Shown in pieces: positions 59,004 through 64,000 of a DNA stretch of 64,000 nt (positions are counted from its first letter, which is position 1; each line of letters opens with the position of its first letter). Position numbers and translations under genes: made by a program. The notes below the pieces were generated by a model. The model was not told the origin of the DNA. It worked only from the letters and a program-made list of their open reading frames with translations, and did no database searches. The stretch is from positions 310,001 through 374,000 of the forward strand of contig CANRGJ010000001.1 of NCBI GenBank assembly GCA_947630175.1. Reading direction: 5' to 3'. This DNA comes from an uncultured Ruminiclostridium sp. (GTDB lineage Bacteria; Bacillota; Clostridia; Oscillospirales; Ruminococcaceae).

Positions 59004-59741
59004 TCATTTCAACAGCTTAAAGCTGTCGATTTGCCAGATTTTATCCACGACCGGAACAAGTCCCGATCCGCAGTAACTGCACTTTCTGCTTTGTATATCT
59101 TCAATCGGTGCGCCGCAGTTAGGACAGTTTGCTTCAAAATAACCCTGAGCTGTTTCTTTTCCCTTTTGATTGTGCATAAGAACAATAGAAAAAAGATTTT
59201 GCGTCGGTTTTGTATTAAACCCGCTTACCACTGCTCCGTTCTTAGTCCGATATGCAAGGCTTTGCAGAGAAATCTGAAAGATAACAGAAGCGCTTGACTG
59301 ATTGCTGACATAGTTTTCTATTCCAACAGCGTGAATCTCAACATTGTCGTAATGAATATCTTCCTGACGCCTTGAATAATCCTCAATAATTATTTTTAAC
59401 TGATTTTTTAAGGTTTTGGAAGCATTTTCAACATCATCAGGTCTTTTGCTTTCCACTGCATTAAGAATAGAAATAATACCGTTTCTTGCCATAGCCTCCA
59501 TACGTTCATATCCGATTTCGGGAAAATCACGTTCAATTTTAGGCTTGTATGCAGCAGTCAGATTTGGCACAGGATAAGGAGGTTGTTCGGCATTCGTTCC
59601 AGCTGCCAACAACTCAGCAGTCATTCTGGCAGTACTGCTGTTCAAAGCTGAATGAATCGCATGTGACAGCTTGAACATCAGCACACGCACAACAACAATA
59701 AATATGGCAAAAAATATTAACCCTATCAAATATGACGACAT
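59004..59741 (-). CDS. Membrane-anchored zinc-ribbon protein
   Basis: 245 residues: one N-terminal membrane helix (YLIGLIFFAIFIVVVRVLMF), a Tim44-like alpha/beta domain (about 75-195) and a C-terminal CPNCGAPIEDIQSRKCSYCGSGLV zinc ribbon split here to avoid a long string. The domain SASVIFQISLQSLAYR resembles the Tim44 C-terminal fold. It likely acts with the flanking SPFH and Tim44-like proteins. Function unknown. Confidence 0.75.
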   Translation of the reverse strand: MSSYLIGLIFFAIFIVVVRVLMFKLSHAIHSALNSSTARMTAELLAAGTNAEQPPYPVPNLTAAYKPKIERDFPEIGYERMEAMARNGIISILNAVESKRPDDVENASKTLKNQLKIIIEDYSRRQEDIHYDNVEIHAVGIENYVSNQSSASVIFQISLQSLAYRTKNGAVVSGFNTKPTQNLFSIVLMHNQKGKETAQGYFEANCPNCGAPIEDIQSRKCSYCGSGLVPVVDKIWQIDSFKLLK

Positions 59742-59758
59742 ATAATATTCTCCTTATT

Positions 59759-60718
59759 TTACTGCATATCTTCAGGAGGAACTCTTATTCCGTCGTCAAC
59801 GGTATCATTGCGTACAGTGGTGAAATCAGTGAGTACCCATGAATAGTCGCCCGTTGAAACTGTTGAACCGCAGTATGAACATACACCGGAAGATGTAATT
59901 TCAAGCGGAGCGCCGCAGTTTGGACAAGTGTATTCCTTTGCACCTGAAACCTTGTCGTTGGTGGTTACGCCTATGCTGCGGACATATTTCATCTTATAGC
60001 GCATATCCCAACGGGTAGTCTTGTCGCCGCGGATAATATTTCCTGTTTTTTCATCTACCTGGTAGTCGATCATTCTGGCGTTAAGATAAACTGTAAGATA
60101 CTCAAAATCCTTATCACGCACGAAGCTGGTGAGATAAGCAGTATTTATTGCAATATTCTCATAATGATAAACGATTCCCTGCTTTATCTTGTCCTCTACC
60201 TGCCTTTGAGTGGTATTAAACAGATTTTGATGCATAACAGGTCTGACAGGGGTCATATCACGATTGCACCATGCAGTCTCAATATCAATAAACACCTGCT
60301 TGGAAAAGGTAACAAAGTCATCTGCAGAGAAATTGGGGTCCTTCTTACGGATAATCGTCTGTATCTCATCATTACGGTTAGGCAAAAATACATTTGCTCC
60401 CTGAGATCCTTGACCCGAACGGACAGTAGGCGTTGTTCCCTGTCCCTGTCCTTTTCCTTTAGCATTCTTCAGAATTATAATTACAATAATAACAGCTACA
60501 ACTGCGACAGCAGCGGTTATTGAACCGCCTCCGCCACCACCGCTGCTACTTCCGCCGCTATAATCGTAATCATAATCATAATCGTTTCCTCCCCAATCAT
60601 TACCGCCGCCCCAGTCACCGCCTCCGTAATCATTTCCGTCAAAAGCGGTAACGGCGGTACAGGATATGACTGCAAGCAGCAGTGCCAGGGCTGTAAAATA
60701 CAAAATTCTTTTTTTCAT
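59759..60718 (-). CDS. Tim44-like zinc-ribbon envelope protein
   Basis: About 319 residues. A signal peptide (MKKRILYFTALALLLAVIS), an acidic Gly/Asp/Asn/Tyr-rich segment (about 25-65), one membrane helix (about 68-88), a Tim44-like domain (SADDFVTFSKQVFIDIETAW through YKMKYVRSIGVTT) and a C-terminal zinc ribbon (CPNCGAPLE, CSYCGSTV). A longer frame starts at 60754, but the signal peptide and GAAAGG upstream favour 60718. Likely cooperates with the other two zinc-ribbon proteins at the membrane. Confidence 0.78.
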   Translation of the reverse strand: MKKRILYFTALALLLAVISCTAVTAFDGNDYGGGDWGGGNDWGGNDYDYDYDYSGGSSSGGGGGGSITAAVAVVAVIIVIIILKNAKGKGQGQGTTPTVRSGQGSQGANVFLPNRNDEIQTIIRKKDPNFSADDFVTFSKQVFIDIETAWCNRDMTPVRPVMHQNLFNTTQRQVEDKIKQGIVYHYENIAINTAYLTSFVRDKDFEYLTVYLNARMIDYQVDEKTGNIIRGDKTTRWDMRYKMKYVRSIGVTTNDKVSGAKEYTCPNCGAPLEITSSGVCSYCGSTVSTGDYSWVLTDFTTVRNDTVDDGIRVPPEDMQ

Positions 60719-60762
60719 ATCTATAAATCCTTTCGGGATTTTTTCCTCTCTCAATTATATAT

Positions 60763-61023
60763 TTATCGTTTTTCTACCACGAAACACATTGCCGTCCTTT
60801 CTTCGCCGTTAATGTTGATCTCCGAAAACGACGGAACAGCGACAATTTCAGTGTTTTCTTCTTTCATATAGACGCAGGCAATAGCGATAGCTTTAACGGC
60901 TTGATTGACTGCGCCGGCGCCAACAGCTTGTACTTCAACTATTTTTCCTTCACGTATTATTGCGGCAATAGCGCCTGCTACCGCCTTTGGGACAGATCTT
61001 GCCGAAACCTTTACCGTATCCAT
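60763..61023 (-). CDS. spoVS: Stage V sporulation protein S
   Basis: 86 residues with the highly conserved SpoVS sequence: VKVSARSVPKAVAGAIAAIIREG, VEVQAVGAGAVNQAVKAIAIA and PSFSEININGEERTAM. It is a small Alba-like protein affecting septation and spore coat assembly in Bacillus. AGGAAAGGAAC precedes the ATG. It starts 82 bases after ymdB ends. Confidence 0.95.
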   Translation of the reverse strand: MDTVKVSARSVPKAVAGAIAAIIREGKIVEVQAVGAGAVNQAVKAIAIACVYMKEENTEIVAVPSFSEININGEERTAMCFVVEKR

Positions 61024-61105
61024 ACTTGCACCGTTCCTTTCCTAAATTAAATTTTCGGAAAACACGTACTGCTAATATGTTGACTGTAATAAAAACGTAT
61101 TCCCG

Positions 61106-61870
61106 TTATTGACATATACGCTTTATGCTGCGGCATATTCCTGTTTTGTTGTCTATAACGATAGTTACCGCATTGACTGTTGTAGTTCCTTTGGCATAAA
61201 CATGACGTTTAGGATAATATGTTGTAAATCGGGATATTATCACTTCCTTATCTATTCCTAATATTGATTCCTTAACTCCCGTCATTCCCACGTCTGTAAT
61301 ATATCCTGTGTGTTCTTCAAGAATGCACTCGTCTGCGGTCTGAACATGAGTGTGGGTTCCTACAACGGCAGATACTCTGCCTGCAAGATAATAGCCCATT
61401 GCTTTCTTTTCCGAAGTGGTCTCGGCATGAAAGTCAACAAGTATATTGGGAGTATTCAATTCATTTAAAATTTTATCCGCATAAAAAAACGGATTTTCAA
61501 CAGGCTGCATAAATGCAGTGCCTATAAGATTAACAACAGCAAGAGAAAACGCTCCGAAATCAAGAATGCAATACCCTTTGCCCGGACATCCGTCACCGTA
61601 ATTTGCAGGGCGAATTATAACAGAGCTGCTTTCATATAGATCATCCATTTCAGAACGTCTAAAGCTGTGATTGCCGGTAGTTATCACATCTACCCCATAG
61701 TCAAACAGCAGTCCTGCGGAAAATGGAGTTATACCGTTTCCATCAGCAGAATTTTCACCGTTAACTATAACAACATCAATATTATGCTGTCTTTTTAACG
61801 AAGGCAACATTTCTCCAAAATCACGGCAAGCGTTTTGTCCTACGATATCACCTACAAAAAGAATATTCAT
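61106..61870 (-). CDS. ymdB: YmdB family metallophosphoesterase
   Basis: 254 residues of the TIGR00282-type calcineurin-like phosphoesterase. Metal motifs: MNILFVGDIVGQNACRD, VIVNGENSADGNGI, TTGNHSFRR and GTHTHVQTADE. B. subtilis YmdB is a cyclic-nucleotide phosphodiesterase affecting biofilm choice. Complete length. It follows purA by four bases. Confidence 0.92.
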   Translation of the reverse strand: MNILFVGDIVGQNACRDFGEMLPSLKRQHNIDVVIVNGENSADGNGITPFSAGLLFDYGVDVITTGNHSFRRSEMDDLYESSSVIIRPANYGDGCPGKGYCILDFGAFSLAVVNLIGTAFMQPVENPFFYADKILNELNTPNILVDFHAETTSEKKAMGYYLAGRVSAVVGTHTHVQTADECILEEHTGYITDVGMTGVKESILGIDKEVIISRFTTYYPKRHVYAKGTTTVNAVTIVIDNKTGICRSIKRICQ

Positions 61871-61874
61871 CTGC

Positions 61875-63149
61875 TTATCTTTCTATTATCTGTGTACGAT
61901 CGGGACCGTTCCCTATCATCGAAATTTTGCAGTCGCAAAGCTCTTCCAAACGAGTTATGTATGCTTTGCAGGAAGCAGGCAGGCTGTCAAAATCCCTGCA
62001 AGCAGATATATCTTCATCAAATCCACTCAACGTCTCATAAATGGGCTTGCAACCGGCCAATTCCTCAAGAGTAGGAGGAAAATCTGTTATTTTGCTGCCG
62101 TCAGGTTTTTCATATGCTACGCATACTTTAAGATTGCCTATGCCGCTGAGAGTGTCCAGCTTATTTATAGCAAGGCGAGACAAGCCGTTTACACGAACGG
62201 AATGGCGAACAATAACAGCGTCAAACCAGCCTGTTCTTCTGGGTCTTCCTGTTGTGGTACCGAACTCTCCGCCTTTATTTCTTATGGTATCACCTATTTC
62301 GTCGTCCAATTCGGTAGGAAAAGGTCCTTTTCCAACACGGGTGGTATATGCCTTGGCAACTCCGATGATGTCTTTTATCATCATAGGTCCTACGCCTGTT
62401 CCAACGCAGACTCCTGCTGAAAGAGGATGAGAACTTGTAACGTACGGATATGTGCCGAAATCTATGTCCAGCAAAGTAGCCTGTGCACCTTCAAACATAA
62501 TTGTCTTTCCTGCTTTATTTGCATTATATACAATTACTGATACATCATCAACATACTTCGCAATTACCTTTCCGTACTCGGTATATTCCCTGATCACACC
62601 TTCCAGATCAATAGGTTCTCCGCCGTATACGTCGGTAATGATCTTGTTTTTTAATTTACCCGCTGTGCGAACCTTCTCGGCAAATATTTCGGGATGTACA
62701 AGATCGTAAACTCTTATGCCGCTACGCTCATATTTGTCCATATATGCGGGACCGATTCCTCTTTTTGTAGTTCCTATGTCCGCATTTCCACGGAATTTTT
62801 CGGAAAGCCCGTCCAAAGCTATATGCCACGGCATTGTAACATGCGCTCTGGGGTCTACTTTAAGATTATCGCAGGAGATGCCTCTTGACTGCATACTTTC
62901 AATTTCACCCACAAAATCCTTGGGGTCAAGCACAACGCCTGCGCCTATAAGACAAAGTGTATTTTTATATAAAATACCTGACGGAATGAGATGCAATTTA
63001 TAAACCTCACCATTGCTTACAACAGTGTGCCCTGCGTTGTTCCCGCCCTGAGAACGTACGACAACATCTGCTCTGGAAGCAATGATGTCTATTATCTTTC
63101 CCTTTCCTTCATCTCCCCACTGTGTTCCTACAACTATGCTTGCTGACAT
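61875..63149 (-). CDS. purA: Adenylosuccinate synthetase
   Basis: A 424-residue GTP-dependent enzyme joining IMP and aspartate toward AMP. Visible: VVGTQWGDEGKGKIIDI near the start, GGNNAGHTV, the IMP site STSTRGIG-like TTKRGIGPAYMDK, GANRGTGVGPMM-type GVCVGTGVGPMM and TTGRPRRTGWFD. Complete length. A strong promoter lies upstream. Confidence 0.97.
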   Translation of the reverse strand: MSASIVVGTQWGDEGKGKIIDIIASRADVVVRSQGGNNAGHTVVSNGEVYKLHLIPSGILYKNTLCLIGAGVVLDPKDFVGEIESMQSRGISCDNLKVDPRAHVTMPWHIALDGLSEKFRGNADIGTTKRGIGPAYMDKYERSGIRVYDLVHPEIFAEKVRTAGKLKNKIITDVYGGEPIDLEGVIREYTEYGKVIAKYVDDVSVIVYNANKAGKTIMFEGAQATLLDIDFGTYPYVTSSHPLSAGVCVGTGVGPMMIKDIIGVAKAYTTRVGKGPFPTELDDEIGDTIRNKGGEFGTTTGRPRRTGWFDAVIVRHSVRVNGLSRLAINKLDTLSGIGNLKVCVAYEKPDGSKITDFPPTLEELAGCKPIYETLSGFDEDISACRDFDSLPASCKAYITRLEELCDCKISMIGNGPDRTQIIER

Positions 63150-63226
63150 TAAAAATCAATCCTTTCGCAACAGTTCGACATAACGCCAAATCTGCCGATA
63201 TTACCTATTTTACCTATCGTAATAAT

Positions 63227-63255
63227 ATTATAACAAATAAATCTATTAAATGCAA
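63227..63255 (-). promoter_or_regulatory. purA promoter
   Basis: Minus-strand TTGCAT (63250-63255), 17-base spacer and TATAAT (63227-63232). A PurR box was not found. About 75 bases before the purA ATG. Confidence 0.7.
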
Positions 63256-63285
63256 GTATGATTTTCTTTTCCTGAAACAGTTAAT

Positions 63286-64000
63286 TTAAGGTTCAGGTTG
63301 TTCAATGACAGGAGTCTCTGTTGAAGTCATTGTTTCTTCCTTTGTCGTAACAGGCGGCGTATCGGTTTCAGAAGAAATCACAGGTCCTTCAGACGTACTT
63401 GTTTCCTGCTCCGTAACTTGCGAAGGTTCGATTGTGGTATCAGCAGGTTTCTTTTCTGCCGAAGATGAACCGTCGGAAACATAGCTGAGATTGCTGCGGC
63501 TAATATAACTTTGTATTCCTGCAATGATTTTTGATGCAATATTCTTCTGATGTGTGGGATTGGCGAGGGCAAGAGCGTCTTCCTCATTGCTGACAAAGGC
63601 GGTTTCTATAAGTATAGATGGAAAATCCTGCTGAAGAGTTACTCTGTAATAGCTGTACTTATCTCCTCTGTTTTTATTTGCACCGTCAGAATATACATTG
63701 TTTGTAAAATAACCTGATATTTGTGAACAAATTGCATTTGCCAAAGGCTGGCTGTACGGAGTGAAATAATATACCTCAGTTCCCCTTACTGACGGATTGC
63801 CTGCTATATTATTCGCATGTATGGATATAAACAGATCACAGTCGTTTGCTCGTCCTATAACAGGTCTTGAATCGGTCAAAACAAACTCGCTCTCCGACTT
63901 CATACGAACAACATTTGCACCAAGCGCTTTAAGCTGCTTTTCAAGTTCTTTTGCAATTCCCAGATTAGCGTCAAATTCTTTTATGTAACCAACTGCTCCC
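63286..64000 (-). CDS. N-acetylmuramoyl-L-alanine amidase, C-terminal part
   Basis: The 3' 237 codons of an Amidase_3 protein: FISIHANNIAGNPSVRGTEVYYF carries a zinc-binding His, and FPSILIETAFVSNEEDALAL the catalytic Glu. The open frame continues to the window edge, with GAVGYIKEFDANLGIAKELEKQL just inside it. After the enzyme domain comes an acidic, Pro/Thr/Glu-rich tail of about 60 residues ending QPEP. It cleaves peptide from peptidoglycan, probably at the cell surface. Confidence 0.88.
   Translation of the reverse strand, partial: GAVGYIKEFDANLGIAKELEKQLKALGANVVRMKSESEFVLTDSRPVIGRANDCDLFISIHANNIAGNPSVRGTEVYYFTPYSQPLANAICSQISGYFTNNVYSDGANKNRGDKYSYYRVTLQQDFPSILIETAFVSNEEDALALANPTHQKNIASKIIAGIQSYISRSNLSYVSDGSSSAEKKPADTTIEPSQVTEQETSTSEGPVISSETDTPPVTTKEETMTSTETPVIEQPEP

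Overview
The window looks like chromosome from a low-GC, endospore-forming Clostridia, most likely a Ruminococcus-like member of the Oscillospiraceae. This rests on spoIIGA-sigE-sigG, spoVB and spoVS, an ECF vitamin transporter operon, a zinc-finger Clp ATPase, DUF5711 and CvpA proteins, and an NHLM/Nif11-type peptide-export locus. The species is inferred, not proven. No rRNA, tRNA, CRISPR array or intact insertion sequence was seen.

Bases 1-18,480 are almost entirely minus-strand housekeeping genes: cca (cut by the left edge), purine salvage (mtaD-like, pnp), a HAD phosphatase, an RlmA-type methyltransferase, an SDR, a zinc-finger Clp ATPase, cvpA, a DUF5711 protein, truA, an ecfT-ecfA2-GNAT-ecfA1 block, an RlmI-like methyltransferase, glmM and ruvB-ruvA-ruvC. 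A perfect sigma-A promoter lies before ruvC. Bases 18,500-22,860 are sporulation genes: spoVB, then spoIIGA-sigE-sigG with a Spo0A-like box upstream and a hairpin that masks the sigG ribosome-binding site. Next come tyrA, a membrane protein, rpsF-ssb-rpsR, an acyltransferase-like membrane protein with an apparent ATT start, and a full ClpC-type ATPase. A plus-strand run (28,836-43,612) carries a Cys/Asn-rich peptide, typA, an apparently leaderless dusB, a DUF815 ATPase, a binding lipoprotein, alaS, hinT, comEC, holA, rnmV and an MBOAT/DHHW polysaccharide O-acetylation pair.

The accessory region is 43,613-56,000, all on the minus strand. It reads as one peptide-secretion system. Two NHLM-type ABC exporters (one with a C39 leader peptidase) and a very short HlyD-like adaptor are encoded beside four intact and one decayed double-glycine precursor peptides; three of these have clear Nif11-like leaders. 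The exporters share a locus with a complete partner-switching module: a STAS antagonist, a membrane-anchored SpoIIE-type phosphatase, an RsbW-like kinase and an ECF-type sigma factor. A methyltransferase fused to a STAS domain sits directly upstream of the precursors, and its STAS motif is identical to that of the free STAS protein. No lanthionine synthetase, cyclodehydratase or radical-SAM maturase is present in the locus. Between the exporter/sigma part and the precursor part lies a decayed zeta-toxin-like module with multiple frameshifts.

The right end (56,000-64,000) returns to minus-strand chromosomal genes: rubrerythrin, a TatD-associated radical SAM protein, an SPFH protein with four zinc ribbons, two further zinc-ribbon proteins, spoVS, ymdB, purA and a partial N-acetylmuramoyl-L-alanine amidase.
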